Positions 46,076 to 58,292 of a DNA stretch of 64,000 bases are shown piece by piece. Source of the stretch: Tenrec ecaudatus (lineage: Eukaryota > Chordata > Mammalia > Afrosoricida > Tenrecidae). Each line of letters starts with the position of its first letter. The stretch's first letter is position 1. The notes below the pieces were generated by a model. The model ran no database searches. It saw nothing but the letters and a program-made list of their open reading frames with translations, and had not been told where the DNA came from. Both the position numbers and the translations under genes were made by a program. The DNA lies in the NCBI RefSeq assembly GCF_050624435.1, contig NC_134535.1, positions 122,933,731-122,997,730 on the forward strand, written 5' to 3'.

Positions 46076-46544
46076 TGAAAGAAAAAAAATACTATCCAAG
46101 ATCACATAGCTAGCAAAATTCCAGAAATGAGAGCCAAACCACAACATTCAAGATAAACAGAAGATAGAATTTTTTTTTTTAAATGAACAAGCCTTCCAAG
46201 AAACATTAAAAGGAGACTTTGGGGTAGAGAACAAACACCAGACAACAATCTGAGAAACAGACGCATGCCAACTCCACCCAAATGCTGAACAACACAAGTA
46301 CTTCCAAAAATCATGAATACCAAAAACTGAGCACAGGGAACCAGGCATGTTAAGCTATTTATGATGACATGTCCAAAACTCAAAGGAAAATGAACAGTGT
46401 CATTAGGAATTTACAAATAAATAAGAAATCAAGATAAAGCTGCAATTTGAATTTAAGAAGAGAAAGGTAAACCACAAAGAAAATGAATAAATCTACACAC
46501 CAGAATGACGAATATAAACACCTGTTGATTACAAAACAATCTCT

Positions 46545-47040
46545 TGTGTTAATCTGGGATGACTAGAGAAATAAATCCAGAGAATCTCATATGTGTATAA
46601 GAAAGAGCTTTATATAAGAGAGTAATTGTATATTAAGAAAACATCTCAGCCCAGTCCAGATCAAATCCATACATCCGATATTAGCCCATTTATCTGATAC
46701 AAATCTAAATTGCTCTGCAGACTCACACAACATAGCAATGGTAACAAATGCAGGAAGATCATTGGCCAGTGCATGGAAACTCTTGTGCATCCAGTGGTGG
46801 TAGAAGCATCTTAGCACTGGTGTGTGTCTCCATCTGGCCCCTCCAGCTCCAAAGCCCTGGTTGTATTAGCATCGTTCCATGTGTCTTATCAACAGGAATT
46901 TCTCCCAGGGAGAGTGCGTGTGTCCTGTCTCTAGCAAACAATTTATCTCCTCAGTGCCTCCAAAAAAGTTCATCAATCTGCAACCTGATAGTTGCACTCT
47001 AAATAGTCTCAAGTTGACAAAATATTATGTAACTACCACA
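46545..47040 (-). mobile_element. Downstream LTR of the MaLR-type element
   Basis: It is bounded by TGTGTTAATCTGGG at the left and ACTACCACA at the right. It is clearly similar to 48581-49093 along its whole length but with many substitutions, so the insertion is old. Confidence 0.7.
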
Positions 47041-48240
47041 GACCACCTTTTGTCAACTTGACACTTTCACACAACTCTTTAGCCATAGATAATTTTCAAA
47101 CAAACAATAATAAAACCATATCTGTGCCTAACAGTATAAAACTAAACTGCATACACTTAAAAATATGCCACCCTCATTTAAATATAGCATTCTATAAGTG
47201 AAAAAACAAAAATGTTCTATATTTATGTGAACACCTACACCTTAATCCTATAATCCCCTGGATATATTTCAGCATCTATGAAAGTTTGTAAGTCAACCAC
47301 TTCATGGTTTTATCCTCCCCATTTTGGGTATCCATTTCTGTACTGCCTACTTACATCAACTAAATGCTCTGAGGAGACAATCATATTCTTGATGTGAAGA
47401 ATCTTCTTTCCAGTTGGAACTTTGTGGAGTCTGCATCCATAAGCAAAGTCACATCAGGACAGGCCATCCATAAGGTGAGCAGCAATATGCACCAGTTTAC
47501 AGATTCAAAACTCTTCTCTTCATCTGGTCAGGTTATGGTCAACTCAACATGGGCCGCCTCACTTACACTCACCATGGTGCCCACAGGCTGCTTGTCTTTA
47601 GACCATGGGCCCCATCACAAATTCTCAACAACCCTAGCCCCTTTGTGCTAGGTCCTGAACTTCAGACCAGTCAACTTGCCCTTGTCTTCTTCTCTACTCC
47701 CTGTGAACCAGGTCCACAGATATCAATGGCCAGACTCCAAAACAGACTCCCTTTAACATTCAGTCCTAGAAAGGAGAGTTTCTTTATGTCTCCAAATTTT
47801 TTCCAGGTTCTGACACAAACAGCTAACACAAAATTCAAAAAGCCAAAGAGTTTCATTTTTTTCTTCAATCTACCAACAGTCCCCTAGGCAAGTCTCTTCA
47901 CTTTCAAATGTGCTGTGCACTCAAGAAACTGGGTAGAGGTTGTCTTCTCAGAGCCTTCTTTGCAGGTGTGTCCTAACCCATTTAAAGGGTCAAATTTTAA
48001 TGGCTGAAGGTAAGGCTTACAAACTATTTTCATACTTCCCAATAATCATTTCTACCGATCATTATATCAATAAAAATAAGCAGACTAAATCAGTATAAAC
48101 AAAATAGAAAGATACTAAACTCAACTCTTAAAACTGTCAAGTTGATTCTTTGTTTAGCTTATCTTAATCATTATCTAAACCATTCCAATGATATAAAATA
48201 TAGTGTTAGGCCTCTGACTGCATCAAGCCAGCGTGGGGAT

Positions 48241-48280
48241 TTCTGTCAGCCATTTTGACTTTCTGTCAGCCATTTTCACT
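48241..48280. repeat. Tandem pair of 20-base units
   Basis: TTCTGTCAGCCATTTTGACT is followed directly by a copy with one change, inside the retroelement's internal region. Confidence 0.85.
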
Positions 48281-48580
48281 AAGTAGCATGGTCTCTGAGA
48301 AATTCAAGGGGCAATTTCCCCAACTTAGTTCAACATTTACATTTACCACATTCATTTCTGTCATTTCACACAAGAAAAAACCAAGACAACAACCAAACAA
48401 AATAATCTAAATTTTAACTTCCCATATTCATTCCAGAAAACAACCCAGTAAACTGCATGGCCATATCTGAGCTCTGGCTAGCCAAAGAGGAAACACTACC
48501 ACAAGGCAGAGGTCAAACAAGCATCCATTCTCCATCTTTTTGATTTGTTTATCTAGTGCCCCACTCCCAAATTAACATAA

Positions 48581-49093
48581 TGAGTTAGTCTGGGTTGAGA
48601 GAAACAAATCCAGTGACACTAACATGTGTATAAGAAAGAGCTTTATGTAACAGAGTAATGTACATTAAGAAAACATCTCAGTCCAATCCAGAGCAAGTCC
48701 ATACATTCGATATTAGTCCATATGTTCAAGACCAATTTATAAATTGCTATCCAGACTCACACAACATATGCAATGATGCCAAATGCAGGAAGATCACAGG
48801 CCAGTGAGTGGAAACTCTTGTGGAACCAGTGGTGGTAGAAGCATCTCAGCGTTGGTGTGGGTCTCTACCTGGCTCCTCCAGCTCCAGGGTTCTGGCTCCA
48901 TCAGCAAAGCTCCAAGTGGCTTGTCAACAGGAATATCTCCCAGAGAGAGTGTGTGTGTCTCACCACCAGCAAGCTATTTATCTCTTTAGTACCTCCAAAT
49001 GAGGTCATCAAGCTGCAACCTCTTTGACTGGCTAAATTCCACCCCTTCACTCTTAATAGTCTGAAGTTGACAACAGATCATGTAACTACCACA
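48581..49093 (-). mobile_element. Upstream LTR of the MaLR-type element
   Basis: It has the same order of blocks as the downstream LTR, including GAGCTGGAGGAGCCAGGTAG on the minus strand. It ends at CTACCACA on the + strand. Confidence 0.7.
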
Positions 49094-50587
49094 TCCATGG
49101 ACAAAATTTTGTACATGGGTAAAATTGGGAAACAAAGAACAGTGATGATTATACAATGAATGCAATCAATTTAATTGAATTGAATATGTAAAAGTGATAT
49201 GGCAATTATTTTTATGTATGTTTATACTAAGAGCAGTTAAAATACTTATAGAAAATCATTTCAGTATATTATTGTTGCCCATGGAAGAGACAAAATTGTT
49301 GCTCTTGTATCCAACAACCTAATGCACAGACACAAAAATGAGATTACCGTAGAGACTAAAATTAAGAACTGCTATAATCTTAAGGATTCATAACTAACAC
49401 ATGATCAATTTGTACTGAAAGAATAGGCTACTCTTATTTTGCATGATTTTGATATTTCAGCAACTTTCTTTCAGTTAAGTAGCATCAGTTTCTCCTAATC
49501 CCGTTTTTATTTACCCTGGCAAATAACTGAATAAATCCATAATATACTCAGGTAGCAGATTTATATATATATATCAAAGACAAGCCTTTTCATTCTTTCC
49601 AAGGTCTGTTCAGGATCTGTCATTGTGAATTTCTTATTTAATACACAGAAGACAAAGAAGTATATCATTTACCTTTTTGTCCCTCAGTGAGTATTGTTGT
49701 AGGTATAAAAATTGAATTGTTGAAGCACTATTCCTGTTGAATAATGCTTCAGGTCACCCCTATTCTCTTAGAGTATTGATTTAAGGTGAAACATTTGATC
49801 TTTACCATGTTTTACAAATAACTAACCAAAAACAACTTCATTAATTTAGGAGCTATTTCAACATTTAACATCTATTAGCTTATATGAAACGTTCGACATA
49901 CATACCATTGATACTATAACTGGAGTTCATGCAATTTATTTAGTTGAGTTTTAGAAGACATGATATAATAAATGAAATAAAAAGTACTTAAACATCTTGT
50001 ATCCAAGAAGCATTAGTAATACCTTACAGCTTTGCAGAAACTTTTTTCCATGCATACAAACAACTGTACAAGATTCAAATGGACCCTACGTGGAGTTAGT
50101 GAAGAATTAGTTGACCGTGGGAATGTGAACACATCATTCCAGAGACTTCCAGCTAAGCAGCCAGAGGAACTTAGAGAAGGAAGTATGTCACTATAAATGT
50201 GGAAAGTATTTCAGATAGAGAAGATGATGTCACAGAGGAAGTGGCACCACATCAAATACTTCTTGGAGATGTTTCACATCATTAAATGCACAGATGTTGC
50301 AAGCTGACCCAAACTTAGAAATTTTTCTGAGGCAAAAGAAAAATGATAGCCCTTATATAGCAAGAACACAAGCATTTGTTACACTGCTCTACATAAATTT
50401 TTAAACAAATAATTCTCAATTATTATAAAGTTTTAGATAACTACATACGAAAAATGTTAGTTTCCTATGTTTTTTTCAATTTCTATACATTAACAGTGAG
50501 AGTTTTAACTGTTTCAATAAAATCTTTAATGGTCACATGGTAATAATATTCTTTTTCCCTCTGATTGTGAAGATGTTTTGCACCATT
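49094..50587. other. AT-rich DNA downstream of the receptor pseudogene
   Basis: No feature is recognised. A poly(A) site of the pseudogene would be expected here, but I could not single one out. Confidence 0.45.
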
Positions 50588-50738
50588 TCAGCTTGCCTGA
50601 TCATTTTTAGTGCTTGGAATTTTCTGAGACTGATAATTTATATTTACTTTCTTTTCACAAATGTAGTAACTAATGTACTCGTTAGCTTTTCCAATTCCTT
50701 TCTCTTCATTGGAAATAGTCATGAGGGTGCCAATCAAC
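50588..50738 (-). pseudogene. Receptor pseudogene, terminal lectin-domain exon
   Basis: After a strong acceptor (CTTTTTCCCCCCACAG) the phase-2 frame reads LIGTLMTISNEEKGIGKANE, YISYYICEKKV and a tail to TGA. YICEKK is the typical end of this domain. NEEKGI aligns with NGSKGC of CLEC12B, so that cysteine is Ile. The cysteine expected eight residues before the last one is Asn. The coding length, 151 nt, equals CLEC12B exon 6. Confidence 0.75.
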
Positions 50739-51544
50739 CTGTGGGGGGAAAAAGATTTGATTGCCTAAACAAATCCAACAACTATATTGAAAGTCCGACA
50801 ACTATATCCTAGCTCTAAACTATTATTTCCCAAACCTGGTGGATTCTTTATTTAAAAGGAACAACAGAAATAAATAACTGCTTTGATGGTTACTTTCACT
50901 ATGATAAGAATTTACCAGTCCCCTCAATTTTTTTGGACTTGCAGCTCTGCCTGGCCCTTCTGTAATCCAGTTTATCTAGGTGGTGATCACACCTCCTTTC
51001 CATCCCAGGGCATTGTTGGTGCCTTGATATATTATCAATAGTGTCTCCTTTAAGGCTAAAAACTATTTGGGTTAGGGTAATAAATCATGTGGAATTCTGG
51101 TCAAATGCCACTTAAAAATCTTTTATGATATTATTTTAATAAAGTATGTGAGCTTATATTATTTGCTTTAAAAGCACGTAAAATGGCAAAGCAGAAACCC
51201 GCAACCATAGGTCTCTTGACTACAAGAGAAAGCTTTTGTCCTATTTTACAAAGTAACTTCCTAGACCTTGATTTCTTGGTTTCCTTTCTCCCTTCTCTAG
51301 GAAGGGCGACACCTAGTGGAATGGGAAAGCAAGGGACCATGGCATAGCTTGTCCTCATTCCAAGGAAATTGATTTCTCATCAAAGAAGAATTGCCTAAGG
51401 CAATAGAAAATTGCCTACTGAGTTTCTTATTTTCTGTGTACAAATATCTTGATCATAGATGGCAAATGACTATCAGGGAAACATTTTTAAATTAACAGTA
51501 AATATCATTTTTTGATTGACAGAAGTAAAAAAATGGAGACTTAC

Positions 51545-51651
51545 GAGATATCACAGAACTCCGAGCTGCTCTCGGCAGTCTAGTTTTCCTCGTGCAGAGT
51601 ATAATTTAGATTCACCTAGGAAAAAGATGATGGAAGACATTGGATGAACAG
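51545..51651 (-). pseudogene. Receptor pseudogene, middle lectin-domain exon with two stops
   Basis: The acceptor is TTTGTTTATAG and the donor CTC|GTAAGTCTC, nearly the same as the CLEC12B exon 5 donor. In the required phase it reads LFIQCLPSSFS, stop, VNLNYTLHEEN, stop, TAESSSEFCDI. The stops are at 51616-51618 and 51580-51582. They are twelve codons apart and align exactly with CLEC12B W201 and W213; the distance from the second to the donor is also identical. Confidence 0.8.
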
Positions 51652-52494
51652 CTATAAACAAAAGAAACACCATTCACAGCCTTGTTGTATCTCTAGTAAG
51701 TCACCCCAGTGCATTCGAATCAGATTCAGATCATCAAAATTTCACTCAATTATACTTTCACCCCTTCTTGGCATATTATTGTCTTTCCCTGAAGGAGAGA
51801 TTTAAAACATTCTTTACTCTTTCCAGCTTCCTGTCTACAACCATCAGTCCACCCTAACATTCAGCAGATAAGCATGCTACAGCTTCCCAGTGTGGAGACA
51901 AAAATGTAGGTCATCAGATGACCTCTTAAAGGTCCTCCTTATTAAACTACTACTACATTGGTGTCTTCAAAGATTATCGTTAACTCTTCCCTAGGAACAC
52001 TGAGCTAAGTTCCATTCATCCAAGGCCATCCATCATTTTTGCTGAGATCCCCACTCTGTTCTAGCTTATATGTCTCTGTCCTGATCCTTTACTATTTCCC
52101 TATTCACTGGATGCTGCCCTAAATTAAGTCATATGTTATTAAAAAAAACAAACTCTTTGGGTACTTTGAAATTTTTGTTGAGATGTAAAAATTTCTTGCG
52201 TTTCATTAACTTCTAAGACTCTAGGGAAATGTCAAAGGTTTTAAAACTTTTTTTCTTTCCCATGTAGTTTTTAAATCCTTTCTGGACATCTTTTGGAAGT
52301 TCTGCATTTTTAATTTTATTTTATTGCAAATTTTGGATTTATTATTTTGTCTCATCTTATAAACCTTTTAAAGGTCCATGGAGGCAAGTTCTATTGCTCC
52401 TAAAGCTATTAGTCAGTGTGCAAAAATGAGTAAAAACTTAAAAACAAGAAATTGATTTTGACGCATCCTGAATGACCCTACTAACCCCAGCTGT

Positions 52495-52715
52495 AACTCA
52501 CTGCCACTGAGTCCGTTCCCGCGCAGTCAGTACTCTGGGGCTGCTAACTACAAGGCCGGCAGTTTGAAACCGCCAGCTGCTCTGAGGGACAACAAAGAGG
52601 CTTTCTACTGCTGTAAAGAGGGGAGATTCGGCTCTGTTCTACAGGCCTGTCATGAATTGAAATTTGTGACCTTTTATTAGTAACTGACTGCTATTTCTAC
52701 TGAGCCGCATGATCC
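52495..52715 (+). mobile_element. AfroSINE
   Basis: GGGGCTGCTAACTACAAGGC, GGCAGTTTGAAACCGCCAGC and GGCTTTCTACTGCTGTAAAG are in the AfroSINE order. It lies in an intron of the receptor pseudogene. Confidence 0.8.
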
Positions 52716-53034
52716 TAAGTAAACACTTTAGAAATATTGATTTGAATTACAGAAGGTAATCAATATTTAACTAATGGATATGCCTTTCCACAGGTTTCGT
52801 AGATAACAGGGAGGTTTCTTAGCAGAGAGGATACAGGACAGAAATAATTCCTGACATTTTTATCTTCCAATAGTTCTCACATGTCTTTGTCCTAACTAAC
52901 ATCTAGGATATCAGTCATTCACCCAGGCTTTGATGGTCAAAAGGATATTGTCCAAAATCTGACTGCTTTCATAAGTGAAAAACTGATCATTGATAGTTGC
53001 TAATGATAACATACTAGAACAAACCATATAGTAT

Positions 53035-53985
53035 GTAAAGGCATTTGACAGTGTGGACCATAACAGACTGTGGATCACCTGGAGAAGAGGGGAATTCTGG
53101 AACCCTTCATTGTGCTCATGTGGAAATTGTACATGGATCGAGAGGCAGTTGTGCAAACAGAATAAGGGAGTACTTCGTGGCTTAAAATCAGGAAAATGTG
53201 TGCCAGGGTTGTGTGTTCTCACTCTACTTATTCAAATTATAAGCTAAGAAAATCATCAGAGAAAGTGGATCATATGAAGAAGATTGGACATCAGGATTAG
53301 AGGAAGACTTTATTAACAACCTGTGATATGCAGATAACATAAACTTGCCAAAAGTGAGGGGGGAATTAGAGATCTTGCTGATGAAGATCAAAGATTGTAG
53401 TCTTTAACTGGATTCCAGCTCAATGTATAGAAGCCCAAAGTACTCATATCTGAACTAGTAGACAACATCATGAGAAATGGAAAAAGGTTGAGGTTGTCAA
53501 GGATTTTTTCTGACTTGTATCCACAATCACTGCTCATGGAAGCAACAATCAAGCGATCGAAAGAGGTATTGTATTAGGTAAATGTGGTGCACAGATCTTT
53601 TTAGCATACTAAAGGACGAGGATGCTACTTTGAGGGCTAAGGTACCCCTGACACAGCCATGGTGTTCTCCATCGCATCATATACATGTGACAGTCAACCA
53701 TTCAATAAGGAAGCCTGCAGAGTGGATTTATTTGAATGGTGATTCTGGAGAGGAATACTGAAAGTACCAAGAGCTGCTAAAAGGGCAAACCGATCTGTAC
53801 TGGAAGAAGTACGGCCAGCGTGCTTCTTAGAGGCAAGAATGACAAGACAACATCTTATGTAATTTGGACATATTGTCAGGTGAGCCCAGTCCCTGGAGCA
53901 GGACATTCTGTTTGGTAAAGTGGAAGGGCAGCGACAAAGAAGGCCTTCACAAGATAGATTGCATAGGGAATTCAAGATAATCAAT
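53035..53985 (+). mobile_element. RTE/BovB-like LINE fragment
   Basis: AAAGGCATTTGACAGTGTGG, AACCTGTGATATGCAGATAA (YADD region), GAGGTTGTCAAGGATTTTTT and CCCAGTCCCTGGAGCAGGAC follow the RTE order. It lies in the pseudogene intron, antisense to the pseudogene. Confidence 0.85.
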
Positions 53986-54131
53986 ATTTCTCTCTCCATA
54001 TCGTACCTGTTGTAATATGTTTCATAGATTAGTCCCTCTCCTAATAACTGGTTTTCCTTTTTATAGGAATATGTGATGAAAGAAATCTCCAATGGCATTA
54101 CTCAGAGAAAGGAGGCTAGGCTCCTTATAAA

Positions 54132-54330
54132 CCCAAACTTACTGCCATGGAGTTGATTCTGAGTCACAGTGACACTATAGGACATAGAAGTGTCCCTCTG
54201 GGTTTTGGAGACTGCAAGTCTTTAAGGGAGTAGAAAGCCCCATCTTTCTCCCTTGGAGTGGCTGGTGTTTTCAAACTGCTGACCTTGGAGTTAACAGCCC
54301 ATCAAGTAACCGACCACTCCACCAGGGCTT
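54132..54330 (-). mobile_element. AfroSINE
   Basis: In minus orientation it begins AAGCCCTGGTGGAGTGGTCG and ends near CTCAGAATCAACTCCATGGC, nearly complete. Confidence 0.8.
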
Positions 54331-54464
54331 GGGGTCAAGTACAGGGTATACAATCCATCTATTAGAAAACAGCAAGGATTAATGTTGTCGCCTAAATTGT
54401 CATTACCTGCAATTCAACAAAAATGAGATCCTTTTGTTGATCTATCACAAATTATAATACTTAC

Positions 54465-54595
54465 CTGAGTTGTAGTTGGACTAGTCTCCTTGTCAACACT
54501 GTTTGAAGAGGAGTGATTCATTCTGCAATCAATGCTATTTTTGTTGAGAAAATTTCCTTCTCCATGTGATATCCATAACTCTGAGCATGTGCAAT
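54465..54595 (-). pseudogene. Receptor pseudogene, first lectin-domain exon
   Basis: The acceptor is TTCCTTGTCAG and the donor CAG|GTAAGT. The 131-nt exon is open, phase 1 to 0. It reads NCTCSELWISHGEGNF and then SIDCRMNHSSSNSVDKET. The C-x-x-x-W-x-x-H pattern and the later DCR match CLEC12B, but eight codons are missing, and the cysteine of the usual CY pair reads Asn-Phe. Confidence 0.65.
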
Positions 54596-54769
54596 CTGAC
54601 AAGGAAATGCATAATGGCTATAAAGGTATGGTATAATGATACATATCAAACAAACATACATAATTATACTCTAAACAAGCATATATACCAGCAATATATA
54701 AATATATTTATTAAAAGGATTAACAAACCTTATGTATTGAATGAGATTATTAAGATATGAGCAAAAGAA

Positions 54770-55345
54770 GGAGTCAGCCAGGGTGCAATGCAGCACCAAC
54801 AAAATATAAGACATTCCTCCAGTTCTTTAATGCTTCCCCCTCTCAGCCCCCATCACCACTACCACTATCATGACCCCAGTTCTACTTTACAATCCCAGCT
54901 AGTCTGGAGCATGGACACTGGTACAGGTAAGAGCCCTCGACCCAGGGAATCCAGAACAGATAAACCTGCAGGGACAATTAAGGGGTTCATGATACCATGA
55001 AGGTAGGGGGAAGGTTGGGGGAGAAGAAGTAGAAAAGGGGAACTGATAACAATGATTGATTTATAACTCCCCCACCCCCAAGGGGGATGAACAACAGAAA
55101 TACGGGTGAAGGGAGACAGCAGATGGTGTAAGATATGAAAATAATGATAATTGATAATTTATCAAGGGTTCAAGAGGGAGGGGGATGGAGGTAAAAAAGA
55201 GGAGCTGATACCAAGAACTGGAGTAAAAGAAAATGCTTTGGAAATGATAGCAACATATGTACAAATGTGCTTGATACAATTGATGTATGGATTGTTATAA
55301 GAGCGGTGAGAGCCCCCAATGAAATGATTTATTAAAAGAAAGAAA
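54770..55345 (+). mobile_element. L1 3' end
   Basis: AGTCAGCCAGGGTGCAATGC, GGGGGATGAACAACAGAAAT, ATTTATCAAGGGTTCAAGAG and CCCCCAATGAAATGATTTAT are in the order of the other L1 3' ends of the window. Confidence 0.8.
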
Positions 55346-55640
55346 AGAACAATGGAAGAATGTAAAAGAACCCATTGTGACCAGGTGTGATCCTTATCAT
55401 ACGCGTGTGGACTTCATAGATCTTTTCCTGGTGGAGGAACCAGGGCTCATATAAGAACTGACCGATTCCAAAATAAAGGGGTTTTTATCAAAAGGACTCA
55501 GGAGGCAAGGGCAAATCAATCAAGGTAACAATGGATTGAAACAAGTGTATGTGTAGACCGGCCTTCATATTGATACTGAAAATCTCACTGGAAACCTTTG
55601 GTAGACCTTACAGAGAGCCAGCTCATTATTTTGAAAAGTA

Positions 55641-55725
55641 GTAAATAAAAAGAATTAAATCGCCTGCTCTCAAGAAAGAAAGAAAAAAAGAATTAAATCT
55701 CCCGCTCTCAAGAAAGAAAGAAAGA
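55641..55725. repeat. Tandem duplication ending in (GAAA)n
   Basis: The unit AAAAGAATTAAATCGCCTGC plus TCTCAAGAAAGAAAG is repeated once with three changes. Confidence 0.8.
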
Positions 55726-56009
55726 TACGAGCAAAGGGAAAGAATGGTATCTAGAAATAAATTGGTTTGGATGTAGGAAAATCTAAAAGCAGAAGAATTA
55801 AGATAGATATAGAAGAAGAGATGTTATTAAAGGAATATTAAAATCAATCAAGTAAAATGTCATCATGATTTAAATTTTAGCAATGGGTCCTTGTCCATTT
55901 CTACTCTGATTGTCTATAGCAATCTAGATCTCCACTAAATTCCAGGGGGATAGTTTAGTAAGAGTATGTATTATTTTATCCTCCTTTCCCTAGATCTCAA
56001 ATTAAAATT

Positions 56010-56310
56010 AAAATTCTTCCCATTATCTACAAGACCCCACTGACACACCAGCACTGTTACCACCTACCTTTGGTGTTCTGTCATTCAGTTACCCTGAGGA
56101 TCTTTAACTTTTCTTCAGATTCCATGATCACTGTCTTACCTTTTGTTGCAATGCGCCTCCACTCCCAGGATTTGTACAACCTATTCCCGCTTAGTCTGGA
56201 CTGTATAGTTTTCTTGCGTTACATGTTATGCCGTGATCATTTCTACACTGCAATGTAATTTTTTATTTACTAATATGCTTCACCTAACATATCATCTAAA
56301 CTTAAGGGAA
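56010..56310 (+). repeat. Possible LINE2 3' end
   Basis: TACAAGACCCCACTGACACA and the later pyrimidine-rich blocks have the order of an old L2 3' end, but similarity is weak. Confidence 0.35.
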
Positions 56311-56359
56311 GAAGCTCTTATAATGGTTGAAAATTTTATACTCTTTTTTTCCCTTTTTT

Positions 56360-56555
56360 TGAGTGAAAGAGTGAGTGGTGAAAGAGTGAATGAGTGAGTG
56401 AGTGAGTGAGTGAATGAGATAGTGTGTGAGTGAGTGAGTTAGTGAGAGAGTGAGTGAATGAGAGTGAGTGAGAGTGAGTGAGAGAGTAAGTGAGATAGTG
56501 AATGAGTGAGAGAGTGAGTGAGTTAGTGAATGAATGAGAGAGTGAGTAAGTGCGA
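56360..56555. repeat. (GTGA)n-type minisatellite
   Basis: About 195 bases consist of GAGT/GTGA units with frequent A and T interruptions (GAGTGAGTGAGTGAATGAGA). It lies in the intron between pseudogene exons 3 and 4. Confidence 0.9.
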
Positions 56556-56764
56556 AAAACTTATATTCTTAAGGTCTTCTACATGCTTGACATACATGAC
56601 TCAATCTTTTTGTTTAGTGAAAGAATGGGGGAAAATTAGTGGGAAAGCTGTAGAATTTGCAGGGGGAGAAACGACAGATGTGGTTCCTTTTTAAATACAA
56701 CTGAATAAACTACCCGTCAAAGCTTCTGCTTCAATCTATTATCATTGTTGATGCTACATTTGTT

Positions 56765-56880
56765 GTTTGTGTTAGGTGCCATGGAGTTCGTTCCGACCCA
56801 TAGCAACCATATGCACAACCAAATGAAACACTGCATACCCCTGTGCCATCCTCACAACTGGTCCTGTACTGAGCTACATT
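56765..56880 (-). mobile_element. RTE 3' end fragment
   Basis: TTAGGTGCCATGGAGTTCGT, CCATAGCAACCATATGCACA and CCATCCTCACAACTGGTCC are the antisense RTE terminus. Confidence 0.75.
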
Positions 56881-58074
56881 CTACACACAGCCGAATTTTA
56901 AAAGGAAAATGGTCTGTCCCTATACTCCATCCTGGTCTTTCAGGAAAAACATGTGCTGACAGAATTCTCTCCCACAGAGTAATCCAGTAGATAGTTATTT
57001 TCAGTGGAAATGAATTAATAGAAGATTCAATCTACATGAGCCATCCCTTTCTATCTTAAATATAAACAAGAACATCAAACAACCCCCGCCCCCTTTAAAA
57101 AAACACAATAATCAGAAGTATGAGTATAACAGCATGTAAAAGAGAACTCTAAATTAAAATCAAATAAACAAACAAAACTAACTCCAGGCACCAAATGGGA
57201 AATAATGTATGGGAGGAGAATATTCTAATTTATATACTTAGATCTACTATAAAAGCGGTTATATATTTAAATAATGAACAGGCTATTGTACAAACAAATT
57301 TCAAGAATTAAAGACTTAAAATGATGTTTTCATAACAATCAGTTAAAGGAGTGGAAAATAAAGCTAATGGAATTTTCCACAATCTAATGTAGAAAAAAGA
57401 GAAATCATAAGGGGAAACGGAAATCCAAAAACCTTATAATTTAAATCATAGAAGTCATGAAAAGAACAGGAAAAGTAGAATAAAGAGAAAAAGTAGAATA
57501 AAGAAACAAAATATATTGGTAACAGTCTTTCTTCCGTGTGAACAATTTAAATGAAGATTTAAATGTAGATAAGGTCCACAAAGCACAGAGGAAATAAATG
57601 GCTCCAGCCCATATGCATACACAGATCACCTTACAATTTTTATCTCTAAGAATCAGTTAAAATCAATTCATTTAAAACACAATAAAAAAAGCACAGACTT
57701 TTTATAAGCAACATTGTTTTCTCAGACACAATGAAGTGGCTTTCCATAACTGGAAAACTGATTTTCAATCTTAAAAATTTATACTTAGATGGAATTAATG
57801 CCATTTTAAATATGCCAGGATTCAACCTTTTTAAGGAAACTACTTATAGCTAAACTCTATTAAAATAAGAATGTAAAGAAAGAAATAAAACTTAGAAATG
57901 GAAAACATAGTGAAAATAATCCAATAGAGAGAAACAGCAAGCAATAAAGTGCCCCATACATACTTGTTAGCTTGATTATTAAAAATACTAATTAAGAATA
58001 CAAAAAGTAAGAAAATATAAAAGTGTTTTGCTATTTAATACAAAGTTTTAATATTCCAAGATTATGCATCTGAA

Positions 58075-58258
58075 GACAGGCTGGTAGATATGGAAGCATC
58101 CTGACTCACTGATTCGGTGGGAAATGACATCGTGTTTGATAAAGTAAAGGGCAAGCAAAGTGGAGACCCTCAAGGCAGTAGACTGACACAATCACCACAG
58201 CGAGAGATTGAAATTACACTAAGATTATGAAGATGGCACAGGGCCAAGCAGTCTTTCA
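58075..58258 (+). mobile_element. RTE 3' fragment
   Basis: GACATCGTGTTTGATAAAGT, GACCCTCAAGGCAGTAGACT and GATGGCACAGGGCCAAGCAG match the last 200 bases of RTE copies. Confidence 0.7.
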
Positions 58259-58292
58259 TTTGACAAGAAACATAGACATCATATTTACTTAC

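Larger units (their letters stand above)
46545..49093 (-). mobile_element. MaLR-type retroelement with two LTRs
   Basis: Two LTRs in the same orientation (46545-47040 and 48581-49093, about 500 bases) enclose 1.5 kb. On the minus strand the LTR starts TGTGGTAGTTACATAAT-like and ends GACTAACTCA/TTAACACA. The sequence directly after the upstream LTR, GGGAGTGGGGCACTAGATAA, resembles the start of MaLR internal regions. No coding frame of note is present, as expected for MaLR elements, which are non-autonomous relatives of ERVL. Confidence 0.7.

Noticed and set aside
51281..51390. Minus-strand frame with FPIPLGVALPREGR as exon 5 of the pseudogene
   Set aside because: It shares an LG...GR spacing with the lectin exon but lacks splice sites. 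The exon at 51545-51651 fits phase, length and tryptophan spacing far better.
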